Of a stretch of DNA of 64,000 bases, positions 12,705 through 24,555 are shown one piece after another. Made by a program: the position numbers and the translations under genes. Source of the DNA: Panax quinquefolius (taxonomy: Eukaryota > Streptophyta > Magnoliopsida > Apiales > Araliaceae); the NCBI GenBank assembly GCA_020205615.1, contig CM035168.1, positions 125,622,795 to 125,686,794 on the forward strand. The letters are read 5' to 3'. The notes beneath the pieces were generated by a model. The model was not told the DNA's origin, ran no database searches, and saw nothing but the letters and a program-made list of their open reading frames with translations. The number at the start of each line of letters is the position of its first letter. Within the stretch, counting starts at the first letter, position 1.

Positions 12705-13012
12705 AGTTTGTTGTGTCACCACAAGGCAAGTATTAAGTATTTAAGATGTTAATTTATCACATTTGATGCTTATAAAGAAAATTGAACAATATTGTTTTGT
12801 TGTGTCACCACAAGGATGATATTTTTCTTTTTGAATATATGGAGTGCTTTAGGTGGACTTAACTTGGATAATTTTGATTCGGATGTGCCACCACTTGATC
12901 AAAATAATCTAAGAGGCAAAATAAAAGGAGTTGCATAGTTGATGTAATTGACAAAAGTTGTCTACCTATTTATTTATATATAGTTTGTTGTGTCACCACA
13001 AGGCTATATACA
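12705..13012 (+). repeat. Three copies of a TTGTTGTGTCACCACAAGG hairpin in copia leader
   Basis: The same 19-base string occurs near 12709, 12798 and 12987, and a degenerate form GGATGTGCCACCACTTGATC occurs near 12882. The core TTGTG-TCAC-CACAA is an interrupted palindrome, so each copy could form a small stem-loop in the genomic RNA upstream of gag. Confidence 0.8.
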
Positions 13013-13206
13013 TTTGAAATGGGATCCTTATTCTCACTAGCAAATCTTTAATTAGATTTTGCTTAACTATATAAGTGAGGTAATATAGTTTGAAGAAAAT
13101 AGTGGGAGATACCAATTTAAAACAAGACCTAATTTATTTTGGTAATTAATAAAAGAATGTATGTTAAAATGTTGTTAATTACAAATTCATTTACTGAAAT
13201 TTTACA

Positions 13207-16165
13207 ATGTCTAAAATTACTATCATGCGAAGCATATTAGATGCTAAATTAACCAATGAATTAAGCGGATTGGTTAAGGAATTTGAGAATAGTTCTCATG
13301 GTGAAAAAGCTATCTTATGTCCTTAATCGCTTATCCTACAATGGTTGCGAATAATGCCTCGAGGAAGAGATTGCTACTTTTAGAAAGTGGCAAGATGATG
13401 CACAGATTGGCTCGATGCATCATGCTCGCATCCATGAGTAACTTGAGCTTCGGCGTCGGCGATGAAACTATGGATGCTCTACTATATTCTCACCGCACAT
13501 CAAGTAGTTGATGGTGAGGAAAGTAGGGGTGATAGATATCGAGATATCTAAGGAGCTCTTCCGATCTAGAATGGCCAATGGCACTATAAATACAGAGACA
13601 AAAAAGTCTTAACATAATCAATTTGATTGATCGATTAAGACAATTGGTTTTGTCGTGGATGGAGAGTTGAGCGAAGATTTGATCTTGCACTCACTCCGGA
13701 CTCCTTTCACAATTGTTGTGAATTTTCATATAAACAAGCTAGATATCGAAACCGTTGATTTGCTTAACATGTTGAAAAATGATGAGAGTCACTTTCCAAC
13801 CAAGAAAGAGCAAATCTTCTTGGTAGGGGCCAAGGATCTTACGAAAAGAAGAAGAAGGTAAATAGAAAGGCATAAACAAAGGATAATAAGAACAAAAGCG
13901 ATCACGGATAGCAAAGGAGCTTGCTTCCACCTGCAATAAGCTTTGGACACTAGAAAAAGCTGAGAAAGCATCTTGCGAGGCTAACCAAAGAAGCTTAGTG
14001 AAGTTTGATTTACAAATACAAATTTGTTCATGATTTAAAATTTTTCTTTAAGTCGAGGTTCTACTTGGGTATTGGATCTGACTTTGGTTATCATAAATAT
14101 AGATTTATGAAGGGACCAGCGAAGTAAAGCTAAACAAATATAAGTAATCCTATGTATGGAAATGTAGCAAAGGTTGCCATATTAGCCATAGAAACTTATA
14201 GTTTAGCAATGCTACTGAGCAAATCTATTAAGTCGATAAGTTGTTATTGTATTCCAGGTTCTTGTTAAAAATATTATTTCCATTTTATTGTTGACAATAA
14301 AATTTTTGGTATTATAATAAAGAACAATTGTTGTTCTATTTATAATAATAATGTTTTGTATAGAATGGAATATTACTTAATAAATTTTGTATACTTGACT
14401 TACATGAAAATAATTTTGCATATTGAACAAATTAGTATAAAAAAGGAGATGATCATTCAAAGAGTTGAATGTGTGTATTTCTTTGAAATACAAGTATGAA
14501 TTATTTGAAAGGTTCAAAGAATTCAGAAGTGAAACAAATTGACAATGTATTAAGATTCTTTGATTAGATCAAGGAATAAATACTTGTGCAATAAGTTTCT
14601 TGATCATCTCAAATAGTTTTCTCATAATGGACACATCCTGATATGCAATAATTGATTGATGTATCTTAATGAAAAATCGTACCTTGTTGGACATGGTGCG
14701 GTCCATAATGATTTTACTGACATTCCAGTATCCTTCTGGGATAATGTCCTAGAAATGGCTGCATATCTACGAAAATGGTAACCTCAAAATCCAGCCCCAA
14801 GACTCCATAAAAGTTATGGACAGGGAGGATTCCTAATCTTAAGTATGTTAAAATAAGGGGTTATCCAACTTATGTGAAAAGGTTTCAAAGGATAAGCTTG
14901 GGACAAGATTTTATATGTGTCGATTTGTGGGACATCCTAAAGTAAGTTTAGGGTATATGTTACATAATCCTGCTTAAAGAAAAGGTGTTTATTGTGAAAC
15001 ACGCCATTACAAAGATAAATGTGTTTATCATTGAAGGGGGCTAGTGGAGGATAATAAATCTTGAAGAGTTCAAGAACCACAAAACACTATAAGTCAAATA
15101 AGAGGAACACAGTAGATGAACTGTTGTACCACAATTTAGATCAATAAATCTGAAATAGTCTTGAAGATACCTAGGAGGTATGGATTCATCATGGATGATG
15201 ATGATGAGGTACAGCATCATAGAAGATGATGATCCATTTACATGCGATGAGGTAAGAGTTCTAGTGTACACAAAAGGGAGACGATGAGAGCGCCGTGACA
15301 TTCCTAATATTATATGTTGATATCTACTACGGATAAGGAATGACATACCAATGCTACTGATCGATAATGATAAAGTTGTCTAATCATTCCTCCATGAATG
15401 GTTTGGGAAGAGTATCTTAATTGGGGATACAAATCTATATAGATAGATTTAAAAGATGCTTTCGAATTAACCCAAGGAACGTATATTCATTTGATGCTAA
15501 AGTTGTTTAGCATGGCAAACTCCAAGAGTTGTCTCATGTTGATGAAGCGATGGAGTGTATCTCTCTAATAGTCCCCAAAGACTCCAAAGAGAGATCACAT
15601 GAGTAACTATCATGTATGCAATGAAATATCTGAGTCCCGATGTTGATCACCATATTCGGAGAAGTTCACTTTGTGAGTCGGTGAAAAACATCTTAAAGTT
15701 CTTAACCAAAGACACTAAGGATGCGATCATACATGGTGGAGTCCGAATTAAAACTAGAGGGCTTAACGGACTTAAGTTTAATTTTCGAAGACGGAGACGA
15801 GGCGACGAAAAATCCACTTTAAGGTAAAGTGTTATCTTGAATAATTAGTGCGATTGAATTGGAAAGGTTCCAAACAAAGAAAGAGTTCTTTGGTTTAGTG
15901 ATAAAGACAAAGTATATAGCTATAAATGAAGCTACAAGTTGATTGTTTAGATTAAAGTTCATTACGTACTAGGAATAGTTCAAAGTCTCATCTTGGATCT
16001 AAACATGTGTTGTGGCACTTTCATTTGATTATTAGAATCATTGAAGATGGGAAATCACTATAGAGATAGTGGACTCTCATGAACAAAATTACATATCCAT
16101 TAACTAAAGCTTATCCAAAAGGGATAATCGTCACTAATGAAGAAGAGTATAAGATACCATGACGA
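13207..16165 (+). pseudogene. Ty1/copia gag-pol remnant
   Basis: Recognisable order: gag from the ATG at 13207 (MSKITIMRSILDAKLTNELS, a stop after 39 codons, then CIMLASMS near 13420 and VVNFHINKLDIETVDLLNML near 13710-13770). GAG-pre-integrase follows near 14240-14350 (IIIKNNCCSIYNNNVLY), then integrase fragments near 14490-14780 (ELFERFKEF). RT C-terminus lies near 15540-15650 (MYAMKYLSPDVDHHIR), RNase H near 15660-15960 (VKNILKFLTKDTKDAIIHGG, AINEATS) and the terminal LTKAYPKG motif near 16105. All three frames are used and stops are frequent. The integrase zinc-finger part and most of RT are not recognisable, so deletions are likely. This is a dead copy. Confidence 0.85.
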
Positions 16166-16177
16166 TTGGCTTTAGTG

Positions 16178-16189
16178 CAAGTGGGAGAT
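16178..16189 (+). other. Polypurine tract of the copia element
   Basis: CAAGTGGGAGAT lies immediately 5' of the 3' LTR, the expected place for plus-strand priming. Confidence 0.8.
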
Positions 16190-18072
16190 TGAAAGTAGTA
16201 TGCACACAAGCCAATCATGTTTGATGATAAAGCATATACTTTGTAACAATCTTATTCATTTATTAATAAAAAGTATTAATTTATTAAAGGCTTTTAATTA
16301 TCTACGTGATCTTTGTTTTATAATATGTGATAAACCCATAGTTTTAAGCAATGCTTTTAGAATAATGATGATGATCATTCTAATGAGATCTAAATTCTTA
16401 GAAAGCTTAAAACTAAAATAGTTCCCAATCATTGGATTACTAAATTGGGGATTAGTGAATCCGGATAGATTGGTACATACGTTGCTTGCTTTCATTGGAT
16501 GAGGATGATTGATCTCATAATCATTTGTGTGGAGACACTAAAGCAAGTATGTAGGTGTTTATTAGAGAATAAGTTCAACTTTGAACGTGGCTCATTGAGG
16601 AATACCTAATGGAGTTTTACTTGCTGTCGATAGGAATTCTGTAGTGATAGTAGTCTGAGTAATCCTTGGACTTGAGATCATCATAGTATCTTGTGTATGA
16701 TGAGTTATACTTTGACTTATTCCTTAAGACCCTTAGGGTATATCAAAGGGTATGCTTGGGTATAATAAGTTGTACATGGAGATAATGTATGATCAATAAA
16801 GAATCTACCACTTCTAATAAAAGAAGAAAATGTCTATGTGATTCGATAAATGACAACCCAAGTGAGTCCTCGGCGAAAGCGAATGAAATTAGAAAGGATT
16901 TTCTAATTTGCATTATTTAGAGTTGTGCGTTTAAGAGTGAAATACATATAATTAAATAAAATAAGACTTGTGATAATTCCATATCTTATATTTAATTGGG
17001 ACATTGTATGGTGGAAGGATTGAATTGTGCAGTAACTATTTACTTAAAGGTTCTTTAATGATTAATGTTGAAATCTATATTATCTGGAAAGTCGTTGATC
17101 ATTGGGAGGCTTATCCTTATTGTAGAATAAATATTATTTATTTAAATAAATTAATTGTTTAATTTATTTATTTAAATAAGATTAGAAATGTTCTAATTGA
17201 TTTATTCACAACCTTTAATATGGAGAACCTAAAGGGTCACACCATAAAAGGAAGAATAATTATTTAAGAAGTTAATGGCATAATCGTAATAATATGTTAT
17301 GTATATTTAATTTAATCTATGGTGATAGAATAAATTAAATAGCTTAATATTATTATTTGATATTTTAGAAATATTAAATATAAATTAATAAGAGGAATCA
17401 TATTAATATTATTACAATTATTATTATTATTTTAATTTCTAAAAGAGTTTAGGAATTAATTTAATATAAGTACTCTCATTTATTCCTAATTGGATTAGGA
17501 ACGAAAATTAGTTAAAGGAGTTTAATTAATTATCCCTAATAAGATTAGGGAGCTTAATTAATTAAAAGAATTTAATTAATAAAATAAAAACCCAATTCCT
17601 TAATTGTTAAGGTGGGTTGCCCACATCTATAAATTAGAGGAGTCTTATTATGGGTGGGTGTGGTTGACTTTCACAACTACGTAATAATTCCAATTTGTTG
17701 GAGAGTACGCCCTTTTTCTATACAGATAGGAAAAACTAGGGTTTGAGCCAATACACCCTTCTTCTTGAAAATTCTTTTTCCTTGGTGGATCACCTCTAGA
17801 GGCCAAACACATGGGTGGCTAATGTTGATCAAAGGAAGGAACCAAACCCGGTGAATTCAAGTTGAGCGAAAAGGATTTGGAGGTGAACTTGTACCTGAGG
17901 AAGCTCGATCTTCAAGGGTATGATTTTATTCTTTATCTTTTCGTTTAATTAATAATTGTGCATAAAGGGTGATCCGGGTATATGGTTTGTAAAAAATTTT
18001 AAACTCTGATTTTACACGCTTCCGCATTAATTTTGCAATTTGATTGCGTTCTTGAATATTACAAACCTAACA
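16190..18072 (+). repeat. 3' LTR of the Ty1/copia element (1883 bp)
   Basis: Near-identical to the 5' LTR and likewise TG...CA bounded. The TATA motif is TATAAATT at 17628-17635. Differences from the 5' LTR are mostly small indels clustered at a few positions. Confidence 0.95.
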
Positions 18073-18529
18073 ATTGAGTGAACTCACATGTACATATATT
18101 AAATTATAATCGCGGTTTGAGAAACTTCGGGACACGCGTGTAGCTGAATTGCAGCCTGCTAGGGGCGATCCCAAGACGTTAGATTCCATTATCCCTCCAC
18201 TTGAGATTAGTTTATCTTAGTATGAGGAGATGACTTTTTGGGTCGCGTCCCAAGATCCTCCTAGTAGCACTATCGGTCGGTATCGAGTGTTGGGGTTGCC
18301 GAGGATACCAGCCTATACACTATCTGGTGGTATAATATTTTAGTATAGATTTCTCGTTCATGAATAAAGTGATTAATTTTAATTATTTTTGATATTATAT
18401 TTATTTTTGCAGACATTAGCCAACTTTTGCGTCTGGAGCCCCTGTGGGACCATCACATACGGGCGCTGGCTTAGACGATGTTATGTTACAGTGGTTTATG
18501 TCGGCGATATTGGAGAGGTTTGGTACTGA

Positions 18530-19523
18530 CACTACTAAAAAATGGTCATTTGTGATGGCCAAAATTCATCACAAAAAGTAGAAAAACCATCACAAAAGGT
18601 TTACGTGATGGATTTAAGCATCACAATGGTCGTCTTGTATACGCCCATCATGAAAGGTTTTACGTGATAGTTTTGGCAATCTTGCAAACGCTTAGTGCTT
18701 TTGTGATGATTAATACAATCACATTAACACGTAATCTATTGTGATTGTCAAAGTCATCATACAAAAAATAAGACTTCAGGGATCAAATGTAAGAACGTGA
18801 ATATCTATTTACGTATAATTTATTTCACTGTATTAATTGTATCTATTTTAATTGTATCAAACGATACATGTAGGATTCGAACCATTCCCTCATTTGCAAA
18901 CTAAATAACGAGTATTACCACTACACCAAAGCCTAGATCATGATTATAATTTTAAAACAAAATATAAAAGGAAATATATGTGAGTTGACTTACTAAACAA
19001 AATTACTTCCACATAAGATTTGGTGATTGCAATGGCAGTCACAAATACTCTATAATGATGATAAAATTAGTCATCACTAAGAGCCATAATCTATTTTATT
19101 ATTTTGTGATGGCTTGAAAATTCCATCACAAAATACCTTCCTTTTGTAATTGCAAATAAAAGTCGTCACAAAAATCTATTTTTTTAATGATTGTCACGAC
19201 CATCATAAAATATTATTTTAATTATTTCTTACATTAAAATATATAGTGATAGCTTAAATGCAATCACGAAAAGGGTATCTCTATAAGTGATGACTTAGTG
19301 CGTCACAAAAAGAAAATTTATTTTGCGTGAAAAAATTTGTGTGATTTGACATGACCATCACAATTATAAGACATTGATGGCAAGATTAGTTATCACTAAG
19401 AGCCATCATATATACTATTATGTTGTAATTGCTTAAAAAGTCCATCATAAATTACTATCTTTTGTGATTGTTTTTAAAAACTGTCACAAAGTTCCGTCAC
19501 GTATTCTTATTTTTCTAGTAGTG
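18530..19523. mobile_element. Non-autonomous CACTA element, 994 bp, with TGA target duplication
   Basis: The left terminus CACTACTAAAAAATGG and right terminus TTTTTCTAGTAGTG are inverted. The 3-bp duplication TGA is at 18527-18529 and 19524-19526. Subterminal sequence is packed with TGTGATGG/CCATCACAA motifs in both orientations. It differs in terminal and subterminal sequence from the other CACTA elements here, so it belongs to a separate family. It contains no coding sequence and interrupts the transposase remnant of the host CACTA element. Confidence 0.9.
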
Positions 19524-20261
19524 TGATCCGATAATTCGTCGCCAGGACCTACCCAGCCGTTCTCGCATCCATCAGCTTGCTTAGGATGTAAGACCCCAGC
19601 TTTTATAAATAAAGATGAATTTTCTATAAATATTATTTTTGAATATTATGGAATAAATTTGATATAATGTTATAGTTGTGGGTAATATTTATAAATTTTG
19701 CAAAGTAAAAGTTGTTGTTATAAAATATTAGTTTGGTCGGGAATATTCTTTTTGTCGGGGAATATTAAATGACGACTACTCAATCGATGGTGGACCCCAG
19801 AGCGGAAGTATTGTCGTAGTTAGAAAACGACAAAATTATCTTTCTATAAAAATAACTACAGAGGTGTTACCGTTAAAATTGTTGAACTACCCTAGTAAAA
19901 AGTACGATGTCTGGCGTGGTTGCGTAGTAGCGCGGTATTGATTATTGATGCTTACGTGAGAAGTCGCTTAGCTATACTCAATTATTGCTACGATAATTCT
20001 TCGCATCATATCTCTTATATTATTGATTCAATTATTGTCACAAATATCATCATATAATATGTTATATTATTGAGACGACAAGTTATAAATGATTAATAAT
20101 TGTTGAAAGATTAAATATGTGTTGATTAAAAATAAAATAATTTATAGTAATATTTATTAAATCCTTGATGTATATAAAGAGTTACATTATGAGGCGTTTG
20201 TGGTAAGTTTGATTATTTTATGGGGGCCCATATGTCATCATCTAAGAGTCTCTTCATCAAT

Positions 20262-20490
20262 AAGATTTACCTTTGTGAATAGTAATTACCTTTGTGAATA
20301 GTAATTACCTTCGTCAATATAGTATTTACCTTTGTGAATAATAATTACCTTTGTGAATAAAGAATTACCTTCGTCGATATAGTATTTACCTTCGTCGATA
20401 GTAATTACCTTTATGAATAGTAATTACCTTCGTCGATAGTAATTACCTTCGTCGATAGTAATTATCCTTTCATGAATAGTAGTTGTCCTT
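20262..20490 (+). repeat. ~20-bp minisatellite in the lone LTR
   Basis: About twelve imperfect copies of ATTACCTTTGTGAATAGTA / ATTACCTTCGTCGATAGTA, located upstream of the LTR TATA box. Confidence 0.9.
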
Positions 20491-20622
20491 CAATATTACC
20501 AAGAGTTAAGCGCCTCTTGGTATTCCAAGGGTTAATTACCCTTCATGAAATAGTAGTTGTCTCTTGAATATTACCAAGAGTCATTTTGACCTTCGTTAAG
20601 ACCAAGAGCCACCTCGGTTTTC

Positions 20623-20630
20623 TATAAATA
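20623..20630 (+). promoter_or_regulatory. TATA box of the lone LTR
   Basis: TATAAATA followed by GAAAGCTTCATTCCTTCA. It matches the position of the TATA boxes in the related LTRs at 54259 and 61815. Confidence 0.6.
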
Positions 20631-20829
20631 GAAAGCTTCATTCCTTCATTATTTCTTTACGAATTCATTGAAACTACAGAGAGAAAACTATAGAGAGAAA
20701 GAAGAAAAGTATTCCGCTACTTCACTTTTCCAATATTCAGCCTTCTTAAGGTAAGGGATATTATTTGTTGTACTTCGTAAAGGGTGTTATTCTTTCTTAT
20801 TCATGAAGAGAACTTCATTATTCTATTCT

Positions 20830-21250
20830 TTATTATTACATTGGAATAACTTTGTATCTGTGGCATACCCTATACTTGGTGAAATCCTCTGTTATTCCAT
20901 TTTTATTATTCTGTTGGAATAACTTTTGTATCTGTGGCATTCCTATACATAATCAGATAACGTGGTTTACCCTATACTTGGTGACATTCTTCATTATTCT
21001 CATTGGAACATCCTCATGCATGTGTTTTACACCTACTGGTTCCGCTTTTATTATTATTCTCATTGGAACATCCTCATGCGTGTGTTTTTACACCGGACTG
21101 GTTCCGTCTTTATCATTCTGTTGGAATATCCTATCTGTGTGTTTTACACCCGGATCTGGTTCCATCTTTATTATTCTGCTTGGAACATCCCGTCGGTATG
21201 AATTTCACCGACCCGGTTACATTATTATTATTACATTGGAATAACCTCGC
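20830..21250 (+). repeat. ~60-bp tandem repeat in the lone LTR
   Basis: Imperfect units of TTATTATTCTCATTGGAACA, then a CTCATGCGTGTGTTTTACAC segment, then CTGGTTCC, repeated five or more times. The open frames that cross it, up to 130 codons, are by-products of the repeat and not a gene. Confidence 0.85.
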
Positions 21251-22392
21251 CTACATCTGCAATCTGCATGCGTGGTGATTTCCTTTATTATTCCATTCTT
21301 TATTATACCCAGTTGGTTAAAACTTTGACTTCTATACTCCATGAAATTAGTAGAATATTCTTGATATTTGCGTTTCATCCAAAGATCTTTTCATGGAAAT
21401 ATTCTTCCGATCATTCTTGAATTTTACTCTCTACAAAGATATCATGTTGACAATTTGGGCGTTATTAGTTCTGAATAAATTAATTCGTGAACTTGTTTTA
21501 TTGAATTATTATGTCATTGTCATCATCATCCTCATGTTATATTATGTTATCTTTGGGACGCGATAGATGAATTTAGTATGATTATGACGAGGATCATTCC
21601 GGTATAATCATGGCTTTGTTATAAATGATGTGATAAAAGTCCTCGGTGGCTTTTGTAATGCGGTGATGGATAGTTTTGGTATGATTATGACCAAGGGGTG
21701 ATTCGGTATAGTACCACGACCATTGATAATTTGATGAAAATCCTTGACCAGTAGTACATGGATGATTAGATATTGTGGTTTATTCATTAAACCTAGTCTT
21801 AGTGATAAAATTTATGAAAACCTTTTAAAACCTAAAAGATAGTAGACTTTATTTTCTACTTGACTCTTTTAATGGATTGCGTATTCATTATGCAGATTAA
21901 ACCCATTGTCTATTGTATTTTATCGGTTTAACATTGTTGAAGACTATTGATAATTTATTCTGCATTATCTTGGTTATAATATTTCTTCTTTAAATTTAGC
22001 TAACCTTTCACTTTCTTTCACCGTTTCTCTTCGAAATGAGAATATAAGCCCAGAGACCGAGTCGGGGAGCAGAGTAATGGTCCGGAGGATAAGCGTTAGT
22101 AGTCCTCACTATTCTCGTGAAATAGTGTGATAATAATTGTAATGAAAGAATATTCCATGTTACGTGAACTTTTAATGGCGAAATCGAATCAAGCATTTAA
22201 TTGTTTCTTTCGTTTTACGTACCTTAAAGATGATGGTATCTTTTTTTGAAAATTTCAAAGAGTGATTATCAATTATGACAAATTAACCGAGTCCATCTGG
22301 ATGATGGTCGCAAAAATATACGAATATTGGTAGAGTAGAAAAATATTCAAGGTATTGGATTCGGATTCAGCCATAAACGCCACCCAAACATG

Positions 22393-22394
<2 letters not shown>

Positions 22395-22443
<49 letters not shown>
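22395..22443. repeat. (TA)n microsatellite
   Basis: About 24 AT units. The surrounding 22240-23320 is AT-rich intergenic DNA with no supported gene. Confidence 0.95.
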
Positions 22444-22444
<1 letters not shown>

Positions 22445-23321
22445 CTGAAAATGTACAAAATTGATTCTTAGGCAACTTCCCTCACCACTTATCATCGATT
22501 GTTACAGTAATATATATTCCACAGTATTTTGACTTTATATACTACAACTCTACAAGCTAGGTATGTAGGGTGCATCACACGTGGCTTAATTTTAAGAATA
22601 ATTTTTTTATATATTTATTCAAATTATACATAAAACATTATATTTTATAAAAAATTTAATTAAAATAAATACTATATATTTTTTAAGAAAAAAAATTGAA
22701 TTTTTTTTTGAAAATTGTCGAATTCCAATGTCCTTGCTAAAGGACTCATTAATTAGTGATTGAGTGGGATAATTCAATTCCCATATGAGTTTGGTGGGCA
22801 AGTAGATACTGATATCGAGTCCTATATATGCATGGCCACTTAATTCCTTAATTTGTTCTAGAGAATGTTTTTATATTTTAAGTATATTTATAAAAGAGGA
22901 ATGATTCATTAATATGTATTTGTTATCGATTTTTATAGATAAAAAATACATATCATTCGTAACGAACCCTAATCAGAATAAGAGTTTGATTTTATTATAA
23001 AGTTTAATGTTTATTAACTAGAATTTAGGGTTTATTAACTTATTTTTAACTTGAGTTTAGGGTTTATTAACCTTATTAATTCCTAGTTAATAAATCTTAA
23101 ATTTTGATTAATAAACTCTAAACCCTAGTTAATAAACAATAAATTCTACTATTAATAGCATGCAGATGGTATATATTTTTTTTACCGTCCGCTACTAATA
23201 ATAGCTAATATTGATTTTTAATTTCTAATCCTAACTGTTCCTTCTTATTTTTAATGATATAAATGGTGTTTGCTTTATAAGAATCCATAACAAATCCATA
23301 TTATATATATATATATATATA

Positions 23322-23490
23322 TGTTAACGTCAGAATCTTTCTACGTGCCTCAATCACCGAAAAGTGCGTCCAATCCTGCACAGAAAACGAGTCAACACCG
23401 AAAGTTTGACGGTTTGGGCCGTCGAGAGATAATTCCGATGTGAGAATTAATGTAGGCCGAATACAGATTAACAATGGAGGTTGTGTACTC
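23322..23490 (+). repeat. LTR-start-like fragment (TGTTAACGTCAGAATCTTTC)
   Basis: This stretch resembles 51298-51470. Both start TGTTAACG and share a TCTTTC..ACGT..C(A)ATCA block, a CCGTCGAG block and a final GACAATGGAG/AACAATGGAGG. It is probably a fragment of the same LTR family; only about 170 bases are recognisable. Confidence 0.45.
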
Positions 23491-23806
23491 TAGTGTCTGG
23501 TATGAAAATTTGCATGTTAGTTTTTTTATGTAATGCTCTGTACTTTTATATTAATCTCACCGCATTGCATGCAACCCATCTCCAATGACCTCGGCTAATT
23601 ACATGCTACCCATATCAAATCATTGTTCCCCACTTACTCAGAATTATGCCAAATACTTATTACTTAAGGTGTTGAATCAACAGTCTAACACCTGTCCATT
23701 ACAAGAATCACCAGTCCAAGCCCAAATACAATCTTATTTAAATAATAGATCAATACTCCAAAAGCCCAAACTAGTATGGCCTAATAGATCCAAATAAATA
23801 TGGCCT

Positions 23807-23810
<4 letters not shown>

Positions 23811-23857
<47 letters not shown>
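23811..23857. repeat. (TA)n microsatellite
   Basis: About 23 AT units. The 200 bases upstream contain a short open frame with no recognisable domain. Confidence 0.95.
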
Positions 23858-23858
<1 letters not shown>

Positions 23859-23994
23859 CCCATTATGAAATTCACTTCTCATATGCTATACTTGAATTTG
23901 ATTTTCCTTTTAAAACCTTGAAGTTTGAAACATCTTATTGTATATTCTGACTGGGGCTATTTATATGGAGTTTATATTATAACTACTATTATAT

Positions 23995-24170
23995 CACTAC
24001 AAGAAAAGAAGCTAATTTTAAGAGAATTAATTCTGTCAGAATTTATAAATTCTCGACAGAATATTCAAAAATATATAAATTCTGACAGAATTTTGTCAAA
24101 AATAGTTACCATCTCTTGACGCCAAAATACTCGCTAGTGCTAAAATTATTCTCGACGAAATTACACATAG
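23995..24170. mobile_element. CACTA end fragment
   Basis: CACTACAAGAAAAGAAGC is followed by reiterated TTCTGTCAGAATT / TTCTCGACAGAAT motifs and a GACGCCAAAA block, as in CACTA subterminal regions. The opposite terminus is not visible, so this is a truncated end. Confidence 0.6.
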
Positions 24171-24518
24171 TTTGTTTTTCATTTTTTGAAATAAAAAATG
24201 ACATATATTATGACTTTATGTATCGATTTTTTTTGTTATTGTTAAAAAGAAATAGCATGTGGTGATCATCTTAATTATAATTTGATTCAATCACATATAA
24301 TGATATATGTTATATTCAAAAAAATGTCCCAATTTTTCGTAACTGATATATGTAACAAATAGGAAGTGCACGGAATTTATATATAAATGCACACTTGAGT
24401 ACAAGGCGAGAAAAAACCCGATTGGAAACAAGAAAGTACATGACCTTCACCTACGTATTCTTACTATTAAGTCTTCAACGATGACTAAAATGGTACAGTA
24501 TTTCCATGGCACGGTGTA

Positions 24519-24555
<37 letters not shown>

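Larger units (their letters stand above)
8971..18072 (+). mobile_element. Full-length Ty1/copia retrotransposon, decayed coding region
   Basis: Two LTRs (8971-10858 and 16190-18072) begin TGAAAGTAGTATGCACACAA and end ACCTAACA. They are flanked by a perfect 5-bp target duplication ATTGA (8966-8970 and 18073-18077). A primer-binding site follows LTR1 and a purine tract precedes LTR2. The internal order gag, GAG-pre-integrase, integrase, RT, RNase H defines Ty1/copia. The internal region is about 5.3 kb, of which the first 2.3 kb is non-coding leader. The host site is an intron-like position of the CACTA transposase gene. The LTRs are very similar but carry many small indels. Confidence 0.95.
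8395..18529 (+). pseudogene. Transposase_24-type CACTA gene, decayed and interrupted
   Basis: Exon-like pieces resemble the plant Transposase_24 family. At about 8483-8700 there is a WTAMCTYWDDDAFKTKSEQ segment followed, after a frameshift near 8665, by NHSGSQSFQEVE. At about 8789-8909 there is LGRPPTMMEFWDKVHTPK, ending at a plausible GT donor. After the copia insertion, 18100-18340 continues with AELQPARGDPKTLD and YEEMTFWVASQDPPSS. An in-frame stop precedes YEEM. The family encodes the second (TNPA-like, DNA-binding) product of CACTA elements. Given the stop, the frameshift and two insertions, no functional protein is expected. Confidence 0.7.
7869..19586 (+). mobile_element. CACTA element, left end intact, nested insertions, right end missing
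   Basis: The left terminus CACTACAAGAAAACTGG is followed by CGACGGA-type subterminal repeats (7895-8140), a CT-rich 5' leader (8170-8300) and a Transposase_24-like gene in exons. A Ty1/copia element (8971-18072) and a small CACTA element (18530-19523) interrupt it. Transposase-like sequence continues to about 19586, where a gypsy-type LTR begins. No matching right terminus (CTTGTAGTG) is seen downstream, so that end is deleted or displaced. The TNP2-type gene present in the element at 28804-38728 is absent here, so this copy is an internal-deletion derivative. Confidence 0.75.
19587..22230 (+). mobile_element. Lone gypsy-type LTR (truncated)
   Basis: It begins TGTAAGACCCCAGC, like the LTRs at 52915 and 60472 (TGTAAGACC). 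It shares their architecture: a GTCGGGGAATATT block, a TATAAATA box, tandem repeats in the 3' half, a GAGAATATAAGC block and a TTAGTAGTCCTCAC block near the end. Overall identity is low, so it is a related but distinct family. A partial TGGTATC, possibly a primer-binding-site remnant, is at 22234-22240, but no gag-pol follows and no second LTR is present. The 3' boundary is approximate. Confidence 0.65.

Noticed and set aside
20852..21278. Open frames of up to 130 codons with a hydrophobic repeat pattern.
   Set aside because: They are produced by the ~60-bp tandem repeat within a gypsy-type LTR. All frames stay open for the same reason and no protein family is evident.
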